Shown piece after piece: positions 5,619 to 12,406 of a DNA stretch of 15,350 bases (its first letter is position 1; every line of letters begins with the position of its first letter). Both the position numbers and the translations under genes were made by a program. The notes below the pieces were generated by a model. It saw nothing but the letters and a program-made list of their open reading frames with translations. It did no database searches and was not told where the DNA came from. Origin of the DNA: an uncultured Eggerthella sp. (GTDB lineage: Bacteria; Actinomycetota; Coriobacteriia; Coriobacteriales; Eggerthellaceae); assembly GCA_900547965.1 (NCBI GenBank), contig URJE01000037.1, positions 1 through 15,350 on the forward strand, written 5' to 3'.

Positions 5619-7721
5619 ATGGCTAAGACTTCTCTGGAGCATACTCGCAACATCGGCATCATGGCTCACATCGATGCCGGTAAAACCACCACTACCGAGC
5701 GTATCCTGTACTACACGGGCAAGACGCACAAGATCGGTGAGGTTCATGATGGCGCAGCTACCATGGACTGGATGGTTCAGGAGCAGGAGCGTGGCGTAAC
5801 CATTACCGCTGCAGCTACCACCTGCTTCTGGAAGAAGGATGGTCAGGAATACCGCTTCCAGATCATCGACACCCCCGGCCACGTTGACTTCACCGCTGAG
5901 GTAGAGCGCTCCCTGCGCGTACTCGACGGCTCCGTGGCTGTATTCGACGCAGTTGCTGGCGTACAGCCTCAGTCCGAAACCGTATGGCGTCAGGCTGACC
6001 GCTATGGTGTACCCCGCATTGCCTACATCAACAAGTACGACCGTGTTGGCGCTGACTTCTTCCATGCAATTCAGACCATGCGTGACCGTCTTGATGCACC
6101 TGCTGTTGCTGCTCAGATGCCCATGGGCGCTGAGGACAACTTCTGGGGCGTAATCGACCTGGTTACCATGACCGCATGGGACTTCAAGGCCGACGACAAG
6201 GGCATGACCTACCCTGAGCCCATGGACGAGATTCCCGCTGAGTTCAAGGAAGACGCAGAGCTCTACCATCAGGAACTCCTCGAAGCAGCTGCAGACTGCG
6301 ACGACGACCTGATGGAAAAGGTCCTCATGGAAGAGGAAGTTTCCGTTGAGGAACTCAAGGCTGCCATCCGTAAGGGCACCATCGCTTGCAAGCTTCATCC
6401 TGTATTCGTAGGTTCTTCCTACAAGAACAAGGGTGTTCAGGAGCTGCTCGACGCCGTTGTTGATTACATGCCTTCTCCTATTGATGTTCCTGCTATTAAG
6501 GGCACCAACCCCGAGACCGGCGAAGAAGACGAGCGCCCTTCCGATCCGAAGGCTCCCTTCTCTTCTCTGGCATTCAAGATCATGACCGACCCGTTTGTTG
6601 GCAAGCTTACTTACCTGCGTGTATACTCCGGTACTCTTGAGTCCGGCTCCTACGTGGTAAATGCTTCCAAGGACAAGAAAGAACGCATCGGTCGTCTTCT
6701 GCAGATGCACTCCAACAACCGTATCGACGTTGACACTTGCTCTGCTGGCGACATTGTTGCTGTAGTTGGTTTGAAGAACACCACCACCGGTGACACGCTC
6801 TGCGACGAGAACGCTCCTATCATTCTCGAGTCCATGCAGTTCGCTGATCCTGTTATCGACATTGCTGTTGAGCCTAAGACCAAGGCAGAGCAGGACAAGA
6901 TGAGCATCGCTCTTCAGAAGCTCGCTGAAGAAGACCCGACGTTCCGCGTTTCCACCAACCATGAAACCGGTCAGACCATCATCGCTGGCATGGGTGAGCT
7001 TCACCTCGAGATCATCGTTGACCGTCTGCTCCGCGAGTTCAAGGTTGAGGCTAACGTTGGTAAGCCCCAGGTTGCTTACCGCGAGCGTCCTGGCCATGAG
7101 GTACTCAACGCTGAGGGCAAGTTCGTTCGTCAGTCCGGTGGTCGTGGTCAGTATGGTCATGCCATCATCAACATGTACCCGCAGGAAGCTGGCGCTGGTT
7201 ATGTCTTCGAGAACAAGATCGTTGGCGGCGTAGTTCCCAAGGAATACATCCCTGCTATCGACAAGGGCATTCAGGAAGCACTCAACTCTGGCGTTCTGGC
7301 TGGTTACCCTGTTGAGGACATCAAGGTTGAGCTCATCGACGGTTCTTACCATGATGTTGACTCCTCTGAAGCTGCATTTAAGGTTGCTGGCTCTATGGCA
7401 ATCAAGGATGCACTGAAGAAGTCCGATCCTGTTATCCTCGAGCCCGTTATGGCTGTTGAGGTTGAGCCTCCTGAAGAGTACACCGGCTTCGTTATGGGCG
7501 ATATCCCCAGCCGCCGTGGTCTCATCCAGGGCCAGGAGCAGCGTGGCAACGCAGTTTGCATCTCTGCTAAGGTTCCGCTGAGCCAGATGTTCGGTTATGC
7601 AACCGACCTGCGCAGTGGCACCCAGGGTCGCGCTACGTACACCATGCAGTTCGACACCTACGAGCCCGTGCCCAAGAACGTGGCAGAAGAGATTATTAGC
7701 AAGGCTGGTGGCAACGCTTAA
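5619..7721 (+). CDS. fusA: Elongation factor G
   Basis: EF-G is the GTPase that drives tRNA-mRNA translocation and, with RRF, ribosome recycling. The 700-residue length is normal. The G domain shows AHIDAGKT (16-23, P-loop), ERGVTIT (57-63, switch I end), DTPGH (84-88, with catalytic His88) and NKYD (138-141), where most bacterial EF-Gs have NKMD. Later domains include the SSLAFKIMTDPFVGKLTYLRVYSG block of domain II, GMGELHLEI of domain III, and RGQYGH and GSYHDVDSSEAAFK of domain IV. The ATG at 5619 is preferred over the TTG at 5601 because MAKTSLEHTRNIGIMAHIDAG is the family N-terminus and the SD lies between them. It sits after rpsG in the str operon, but tuf does not follow; rpsJ begins 45 bases later. 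Confidence 0.98.
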   Translation: MAKTSLEHTRNIGIMAHIDAGKTTTTERILYYTGKTHKIGEVHDGAATMDWMVQEQERGVTITAAATTCFWKKDGQEYRFQIIDTPGHVDFTAEVERSLRVLDGSVAVFDAVAGVQPQSETVWRQADRYGVPRIAYINKYDRVGADFFHAIQTMRDRLDAPAVAAQMPMGAEDNFWGVIDLVTMTAWDFKADDKGMTYPEPMDEIPAEFKEDAELYHQELLEAAADCDDDLMEKVLMEEEVSVEELKAAIRKGTIACKLHPVFVGSSYKNKGVQELLDAVVDYMPSPIDVPAIKGTNPETGEEDERPSDPKAPFSSLAFKIMTDPFVGKLTYLRVYSGTLESGSYVVNASKDKKERIGRLLQMHSNNRIDVDTCSAGDIVAVVGLKNTTTGDTLCDENAPIILESMQFADPVIDIAVEPKTKAEQDKMSIALQKLAEEDPTFRVSTNHETGQTIIAGMGELHLEIIVDRLLREFKVEANVGKPQVAYRERPGHEVLNAEGKFVRQSGGRGQYGHAIINMYPQEAGAGYVFENKIVGGVVPKEYIPAIDKGIQEALNSGVLAGYPVEDIKVELIDGSYHDVDSSEAAFKVAGSMAIKDALKKSDPVILEPVMAVEVEPPEEYTGFVMGDIPSRRGLIQGQEQRGNAVCISAKVPLSQMFGYATDLRSGTQGRATYTMQFDTYEPVPKNVAEEIISKAGGNA

Positions 7722-7766
7722 GCCCTCGGGTTTAAAGCTTTCCCACCGCTCACTATGGAGGTAAAA

Positions 7767-8075
7767 GTGGCTAAAGAGAATATCCGCATCCGCTTGAAGG
7801 GTTACGATCATGAGATCGTGGATCAGTCCACCAAGCTCATCGTAGACACCGCTCAGAAGACGGGTGCTAAGGTTTCCGGTCCTATTCCGCTGCCGACCGA
7901 GCGCAACCTGTATTGCGTAGTTAAGGGTCCGCACGTTAACAAGGACTCTCGCGAGCAGTTTGAAATGCGCACTCATAAGCGCCTGATCGACATCCTGGAT
8001 CCGACCCCTTCCACGGTTGATTCCTTGATGCGTCTCGATCTTCCTGCTGGCGTTGACATCGAGATCAAGCTGTAG
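7767..8075 (+). CDS. rpsJ: 30S ribosomal protein S10
   Basis: S10 belongs to the 30S head and also acts in transcription antitermination as NusE. Starting at GTG 7767 gives 102 residues, the usual length, with the family N-terminus AKENIRIRLKGYDHEIVDQS. An ATG at 7755 is in frame, but it overlaps the SD GGAGGT (7757-7762) that serves the GTG, so it is not the start. Family blocks are TGAKVSGPIPLPTER, the HVNKDSREQFEMRTHKRLIDI loop region and a C-terminal LPAGVDIEIKL. In many genomes tuf lies between fusA and rpsJ; here only 45 bases separate them, with no terminator, so str and S10 genes form one run. Confidence 0.98.
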   Translation: MAKENIRIRLKGYDHEIVDQSTKLIVDTAQKTGAKVSGPIPLPTERNLYCVVKGPHVNKDSREQFEMRTHKRLIDILDPTPSTVDSLMRLDLPAGVDIEIKL

Positions 8076-8091
8076 GGGAGTGTGATACTGA

Positions 8092-8712
8092 ATGATTAAC
8101 GCTATCTACGGTACCAAGATTGGCATGACCCAGCTCTTCGACGAAGACGGCCAGGTTACGCCCGTTACGGTTATCAAGGCAGACCCCAACAAGGTATGCC
8201 AGGTTAAGACCGCTGCTACCGATGGTTACGAAGCTGTTCAGCTCGGCTTCGGCACCATCAAGGAAAAGAAGGTTAACAAGCCCATGGCTGGCCATTTCGC
8301 CAAGCAGGGCGTTGAGCCTGTTCGCCATCTCCGCGAGGTTCGCGTAGAGAATGCTTCCGAGCATGCAATTGGCGAAGAAGTTACCGTTGCCGCATTCGCT
8401 GAGGTGAAGAAGGTAGACGTAACCGGTACTTCTAAGGGTAAGGGCTTCGCTGGTGTTATGCGTCGCTACAACTTCGGTGGCGGCCCTGGCGGACACGGTG
8501 CACACTTCCATCGTGCTCCCGGTTCCGTTGGCCAGTGCGCATATCCTTCCCGTGTGTTCAAGGGCGTTCGCCTTCCGGGTCACATGGGTTGCGATACCGT
8601 TACGACCAAGAACCTTGAAGTAATCCGCGTTGACGAAGAGGCGAACCTCATCATGCTCAAGGGCGCAGTTCCCGGTGGCAAGAATGGCGTAGTTCGCGTT
8701 CGCATGGCGTAA
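8092..8712 (+). CDS. rplC: 50S ribosomal protein L3
   Basis: L3 is one of the first proteins bound in 50S assembly, and its long loop reaches the peptidyl transferase centre. The 206 residues are normal for bacteria. Visible are MINAIYGTKIGMTQLFDEDG at the N-terminus, GTSKGKGFAGVMRRYNFGGG, and HRAPGSVGQCAYPSRVFKG in the loop. The Gln of SVGQ is the residue methylated by PrmB in other bacteria. The motif LPGHMG follows. The ATG at 8092 has the SD AGGGGAG overlapping the rpsJ stop codon, which suggests coupled translation. Confidence 0.98.
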   Translation: MINAIYGTKIGMTQLFDEDGQVTPVTVIKADPNKVCQVKTAATDGYEAVQLGFGTIKEKKVNKPMAGHFAKQGVEPVRHLREVRVENASEHAIGEEVTVAAFAEVKKVDVTGTSKGKGFAGVMRRYNFGGGPGGHGAHFHRAPGSVGQCAYPSRVFKGVRLPGHMGCDTVTTKNLEVIRVDEEANLIMLKGAVPGGKNGVVRVRMA

Positions 8713-8738
8713 GAACGGTGCGAAGGAGTTTATAAATT

Positions 8739-9362
8739 ATGGCAACTATTGAAATGAAGGACGCGAGCGGCAAGAAGGTCAAAGACGCCGAGCTTTCCGC
8801 AGCAGTCTTCGAGATTGAGCCTAACGTGCATGTTATGCACGAAGTGGTTCGCTCCCAGCGCGCTGCAAGGCGCCAGGGAACCCACGACACCTTGACCCGC
8901 GGTCAGGTTCGTGGCGGCGGCAAGAAGCCTTGGCGCCAGAAGGGTACCGGTCGTGCTCGTCAGGGTACGATCCGTGCTCCTCAATGGGCAGGCGGCGGCA
9001 CCGTATTCGGTCCTCATCCTCGCTCTTACGCTTTCAAGGTACCTGCCAAGGTTGTAAAGCTGGCTATGCGCTCTGCGCTTTCCGCTAAGCTTGCTGACGG
9101 CGAGATCGTTGTTGTTGATCAGCTTTCTTTCGAGAAGCCTTCCACCAAGCAGGCTGCTGAAGTGCTGAAGAACCTCGGTCTTGAGGGTCGCGTAACCATC
9201 ATCGTTCCCGATGAGGACGTTAACACCTTCCTGTCTTTCCGCAACCTTTCTAAGGTTCGCGCGATCGGCGTTTCCGAGCTTAACACGCTCGACTTCATCG
9301 ATAACAAGGCACTCGTTCTTACCGAGGCTGCCCTGACCCGCATCGAGGAGGTGCTTGCATAA
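8739..9362 (+). CDS. rplD: 50S ribosomal protein L4
   Basis: L4 binds 23S rRNA early in assembly and lines the exit tunnel; in enteric bacteria it also represses its own operon. The 207 residues fit the L4/L1e family. The extended loop is clear: RGQVRGGGKKPWRQKGTGRAR (64-84, roughly) followed by GTIRAPQWAGGGTVFGPHPRSY. The C-terminal half has alternating beta and alpha segments with VVDQLSFE and NLSKVRAIGVSELNTLD. The start ATG at 8739 follows GAAGGAG. Its TAA overlaps the rplW ATG by one base (TAATG), so translation of the two is likely coupled. No enteric-type S10 leader exists here, because rpsJ is internal to the operon. Confidence 0.98.
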   Translation: MATIEMKDASGKKVKDAELSAAVFEIEPNVHVMHEVVRSQRAARRQGTHDTLTRGQVRGGGKKPWRQKGTGRARQGTIRAPQWAGGGTVFGPHPRSYAFKVPAKVVKLAMRSALSAKLADGEIVVVDQLSFEKPSTKQAAEVLKNLGLEGRVTIIVPDEDVNTFLSFRNLSKVRAIGVSELNTLDFIDNKALVLTEAALTRIEEVLA

Positions 9363-9649
9363 TGAAGGATCCCCGCGAGGTAATCATTCGCCCGATCATT
9401 TCGGAGCACTCTTATGAAGGCATGGAAAACAATGTCTACACCTTCGAGGTAGCAAAGTCTGCTAACAAGATCGAGATTGCTCAGGCAATCGAGGCTATCT
9501 TCGATGTAAAGGTCGTTAAGGTTAACACCATTAACGTTAAGGCTAAGCCGAAGCGCGTTCGCTATCAGCTTGGTAAGACCCGCACCTGGAAGAAGGCCAT
9601 GGTTACGGTTGCTGAAGGCGACCAGATCGAGATCTTCGCTCAGGCATAG
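9362..9649 (+). CDS. rplW: 50S ribosomal protein L23
   Basis: L23 surrounds the polypeptide exit and is the docking site for trigger factor and SRP. The 95 residues match the L23 family, with the start MKDPREVIIRPIISEHSYEGM, the IEAIFDVKVVKVNTINVKAK core and a basic loop KPKRVRYQLGKTRTWKKAMV. It begins within the stop of rplD. It is the last gene of this ribosomal run: two terminators follow directly and rplB is absent. The protein looks intact to its C-terminus (EGDQIEIFAQA), so the break in gene order is not a truncation of rplW. Confidence 0.98.
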   Translation: MKDPREVIIRPIISEHSYEGMENNVYTFEVAKSANKIEIAQAIEAIFDVKVVKVNTINVKAKPKRVRYQLGKTRTWKKAMVTVAEGDQIEIFAQA

Positions 9650-9660
9650 GCTGTCTAGTA

Positions 9661-9690
9661 AAGAACCGCTCTTCGGGGCGGTTCTTTTTT
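9661..9690 (+). terminator. Intrinsic terminator 1 after rplW, UUCG tetraloop
   Basis: AAGAACCGC (9661-9669) pairs with GCGGTTCTT (9678-9686). The stem extends by one U-G and one C-G pair to a cUUCGg tetraloop (9671-9676). A run of six T (9685-9690) follows. This is a textbook strong terminator. Confidence 0.95.
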
Positions 9691-9727
9691 GCCCTGGAAT
9701 CGCATTGTGTTCCAGGGCTTTTCTTTT
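9691..9727 (+). terminator. Intrinsic terminator 2 after rplW, in tandem
   Basis: GCCCTGGAA (9691-9699) pairs with TTCCAGGGC (9710-9718) around a 10-nt loop, followed by TTTTCTTTT (9719-9727). It abuts the first terminator directly, giving double protection against read-through. Confidence 0.9.
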
Positions 9728-9783
9728 AGTCGTCATCTTGGCTGCAAGGGTGTACGCTTAGCTGGTATGCCAAGGGGGTAACA

Positions 9784-10755
9784 ATGCTGCAGGATATAGC
9801 GCCTTATTCATTTTGCAACGATTTTGCATGGATCAGCCCAGAGCCAACTGACAGGGTTCTTGTGTATCAAGGCTTTTCTGTCCTTGCGTCGATTGAGGCT
9901 GTCGCACAGAAGGATTCCGAGGATGCCAGGGAGGGCACGTTACGCTTTCCGACTTTCGAGATGCTTCGTAGTGCCGGTGCTGTGATTACCGATTCTGACG
10001 AAGTAACTCAGCGAGCTGATGGTATGAAGCCCGAAGCAGTGTTTCTCTTCACTGTCGGAGAAACTGGATACTTTCGTTGCGAGGTAGACTATGATGCCCT
10101 CGGCAAGGCGATAGAAAGCCGATGCTCATTTGGCTCTGATGGGCCATCTGTTCAGCCGGGGTGGCAGTTCATGCCCATTTCGCAGCTAAAACAATACAGA
10201 CCGAAGCATAGGGCGTTTGCCGGATTGGTAGGGTACGAATACGATACCTGGTATGCGACGCGTAGATTCTGCGGTCGCTGTGGAGCCCATTTGGTTCACG
10301 ATATGGTAGAGCGTATGGTGCGTTGTCCTCATTGTGGCGCTATGGAATTCCCTAAGCTATTTCCAGCGGTAATCGTGGGAATTGTCGATTCAGAACGGAA
10401 CAAGATTCTTGTATCACGTTATGCGAACCGCGAATACAAGCGCTATGCCCTTATTGCCGGCTTCTGCGAGATGGGCGAAACCGTTGAAGAAACTGTTCAT
10501 CGGGAAGTGATGGAAGAAGTGGGGCTAAGAGTTAAGAACCTTCGTTACTACAAAAGCCAGCCATGGCCGCCTTCCTCATCGCTGCTATTCGGTTTCTTTT
10601 GCGAGCTTGATGGCTCTAACGATATCAAGCTCGACGATCACGAGCTTGAGAGTGCCGAGTGGATAGACAGAGACATGCTTCCTTGTGATGAAGATTATTC
10701 GCTAACGCGAGATATGATGCAGGTTCTTCGTGACGGCAGAGAGCAGGACTATTAG
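9784..10755 (+). CDS. nudC: NAD(H) pyrophosphatase / deNADding Nudix hydrolase, NudC type
   Basis: NudC-type enzymes cleave NADH to NMNH and AMP and, in E. coli, remove NAD caps from RNA. This 323-residue protein has the full architecture: a variable N-terminal domain (1-140), a zinc ribbon with Cys163, Cys166, Cys181 and Cys184 (CGRC and CPHC), and a Nudix domain. The Nudix box is complete: Gly226, Glu232, Arg240-Glu241, Glu244-Glu245 and Gly247. The family tag after the box, SQPWPFPxS, reads SQPWPPSSS (258-266), so Phe and the following Pro are changed. The ATG at 9784 follows AAGGGGG. The gene is separated from rplW by two terminators, so it should have its own promoter, which I could not define. 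It converges with the sstT-like gene at a strong bidirectional terminator. Codon use is less biased than in the ribosomal genes. Confidence 0.9.
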   Translation: MLQDIAPYSFCNDFAWISPEPTDRVLVYQGFSVLASIEAVAQKDSEDAREGTLRFPTFEMLRSAGAVITDSDEVTQRADGMKPEAVFLFTVGETGYFRCEVDYDALGKAIESRCSFGSDGPSVQPGWQFMPISQLKQYRPKHRAFAGLVGYEYDTWYATRRFCGRCGAHLVHDMVERMVRCPHCGAMEFPKLFPAVIVGIVDSERNKILVSRYANREYKRYALIAGFCEMGETVEETVHREVMEEVGLRVKNLRYYKSQPWPPSSSLLFGFFCELDGSNDIKLDDHELESAEWIDRDMLPCDEDYSLTRDMMQVLRDGREQDY

Positions 10756-10853
10756 TTCCGTATCCACTTATCGATTGAGCTTTACCGTATGTGCGTGCGT
10801 TTATGCGCTTCTTTAGAGTGCAGCGTAGCCGGTGGGGTATTTTTTATTCCAAT

Positions 10854-10898
10854 AAACAAAATCGGGTGCTCGAGAGTATCGAGCACCCGATTTTGTTT
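10854..10898. terminator. Bidirectional terminator between nudC and sstT
   Basis: A 20-bp perfect stem (10854-10873 with 10879-10898) encloses the loop GAGTA. The GC core TCGGGTGCTCGA is flanked by AAACAAAA on the left and TTTTGTTT on the right, so both converging genes are served. Confidence 0.93.
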
Positions 10899-10922
10899 TG
10901 GGTATATAGCTTTAGCGGGACG

Positions 10923-12185
10923 CTATTCAGCAGTAGAGGGTTTCCATTCGTCTGCGTCTTTGCCAACCTGGAAGGGCACGCTAGCCTCGCGGCGTTCCTT
11001 GTAGTCGGCGGTGGCGGTGAACAGTGCATCGGAAAGGGAGTTAAGTGCCGTTTCAACGGAGTCCTGGATAACGCCGATTACGAAACCAACGCCAACAACC
11101 TGCATGGCAATGTCGTTGCTGATGCCGAACAGGGAGCAGCACAGCGGAATAAGAAGCAGGGAGCCGCCGGCAACGCCGGAAGCACCGCAGGCGCTAACTG
11201 CAGCCAAAACGCAGAGGATGCCAGCAGTAACGGGGTTGATGGCAATGCCCATGGTATGAGCGGCAGCCATGGCCATTACGGTAATGGTAATAGCTGCACC
11301 GGCCATGTTGATGGTTGCGCCCAGCGGGATGGAAACGGAGTAGGTGTCCTTGCGAATGCCAAGACGCTTGCACAGTTCCATGTTTACAGGGATGTTAGCG
11401 GCAGAGCTGCGGGTAAAGAAGGCGTACATGCCGGAGTCTTTCATGCAGCGGAATACGATGGGGTAGGGGTTCTTGCGAATGTTGATGAACACCAGAAGAG
11501 GGTTAATAACAAGGCAGATGAAGAACATAGCGCCCAGCAAAACGAGGAGCAGCTGACCGTATTCGATGAAGATTTCGGGGCCATTCTGGGCAACAGAGGT
11601 GTAGATAAGACCCATGATGCCAAACGGTGCGCACGTGATAATCCAGCGAACAACGATGGAGATAACATGTGACATATTCGCAAAGAAATCTTTGGTGGGC
11701 TCAGTGGTGTAGCGCATTGCGATACCCAGAAGAACCGCCCAGACAAGAATACCGATATAGTTCGCATTCAGCAGTGCATCGACGGGGTTAACCACCATGT
11801 TGCCAATGAGCGTGGTTAGAACTTCAGCGATTTCGGTAGGTGCTGCCTTGTCTGCAGCCTCAACGCCTGAAAGGGTGAGCTCAACGGGGAACGCATAGCT
11901 GATTGCCACTGCGGTGAAGGCGGCGGCAAGGGTGCTTACCACGTACAGGATAACGATGGTCTTCATGGATTTAGGAAGCTTTGTGTGGCACAAGGCATTG
12001 ATAACCAGGAAGAATACCAAGAATGGTGCGACTGCCTTCAGAGCGCTAACGAACAAGGTGCCAAGCATTTCGATAACGGCGAGATCCTTAGGGCCGAAGC
12101 CGCCAAGCAAAGCGCCGATAACAAGGCCGATGATAATGCGCTTGATAAGGCTCAGGCTCGACCATGCTTCTGCGATTTTTTTCAT
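10923..12185 (-). CDS. sstT: Sodium-coupled serine/threonine symporter (SstT, DAACS family)
   Basis: SstT imports L-serine and L-threonine with Na+ across the cytoplasmic membrane. The 420-residue protein is very hydrophobic with the glutamate-transporter fold of the DAACS family. The first re-entrant hairpin carries the serine-rich motif TRSSAANIPVN (258-268). NMAG (293-296, the unwound TM7 with sodium and substrate contacts) follows, then the second hairpin SACGASGVAGGSLLLIP (331-347), and TM8 with VGVIQDSVETALNSLSD (370-386). This set matches SstT more closely than GltP or DctA. The C-terminus is a charged cytoplasmic tail. The ATG at 12185 follows AAGGAGA. It is a single-gene unit ending at the bidirectional terminator near 10876. 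Serine use as carbon source or sulfur and one-carbon donor is the likely purpose; substrate remains inferred. Confidence 0.92.
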   Translation of the reverse strand: MKKIAEAWSSLSLIKRIIIGLVIGALLGGFGPKDLAVIEMLGTLFVSALKAVAPFLVFFLVINALCHTKLPKSMKTIVILYVVSTLAAAFTAVAISYAFPVELTLSGVEAADKAAPTEIAEVLTTLIGNMVVNPVDALLNANYIGILVWAVLLGIAMRYTTEPTKDFFANMSHVISIVVRWIITCAPFGIMGLIYTSVAQNGPEIFIEYGQLLLVLLGAMFFICLVINPLLVFINIRKNPYPIVFRCMKDSGMYAFFTRSSAANIPVNMELCKRLGIRKDTYSVSIPLGATINMAGAAITITVMAMAAAHTMGIAINPVTAGILCVLAAVSACGASGVAGGSLLLIPLCCSLFGISNDIAMQVVGVGFVIGVIQDSVETALNSLSDALFTATADYKERREASVPFQVGKDADEWKPSTAE

Positions 12186-12241
12186 AGATGTCTCCTTGAA
12201 TGGGAGGATTGGGGATAGGATGCAGCTCTGACCGTGCAGAC

Positions 12242-12291
12242 GTTCTAGAACCGCAACTTTTTAGTATACCGATCCGTTACAAAATTGTTTC
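12242..12291 (-). promoter_or_regulatory. Candidate sstT promoter with adjacent dyad
   Basis: On the minus strand TATACT (complement of 12263-12268) is a good -10. At 17-base spacing the -35 would be GAAACA (three matches to consensus). The 10-bp palindrome GTTCTAGAAC (12242-12251) lies just downstream of the predicted start, a common operator position. Confidence 0.35.
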
Positions 12292-12348
12292 GAGAGTGAT
12301 TCTATTTAACTAAGCGGAAAAGAAACTAGGTAAACGGTGAATAAGCAC

Positions 12349-12378
12349 AAAAAAGCGACCCCAGAAAGGGGTCGCTTT
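12349..12378 (-). terminator. Intrinsic terminator of the acyl-CoA dehydrogenase gene
   Basis: AAAGCGACCCC (12352-12362) pairs with GGGGTCGCTTT (12368-12378) around AGAAA. On the minus strand the stem runs into six T (complement of 12349-12354). It lies 29 bases past the stop of the gene at 12407. Confidence 0.92.
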
Positions 12379-12406
12379 GCGAAAAGAGTGCAGGTGAAGA
12401 GGCGGA

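Noticed and set aside
7755..7766. ATG at 7755 as an alternative rpsJ start
   Set aside because: This ATG overlaps the GGAGGT SD that serves the GTG at 7767, and the extra residues MEVK are absent from the S10 family N-terminus.
5595..7976. A 793-codon open frame on the minus strand opposite fusA
   Set aside because: It lies wholly antisense to an unmistakable EF-G gene and extends into rpsG and rpsJ. Its composition (rich in Leu, Val, Asn, His) is the mirror of the plus-strand codon bias, and no family resemblance or SD was seen.
10791..11672. A 293-codon plus-strand open frame overlapping the nudC-sstT terminator and sstT
   Set aside because: It runs through a strong bidirectional terminator and antisense to SstT; the translation is rich in Gly, Asn, Ala and His and looks artificial.
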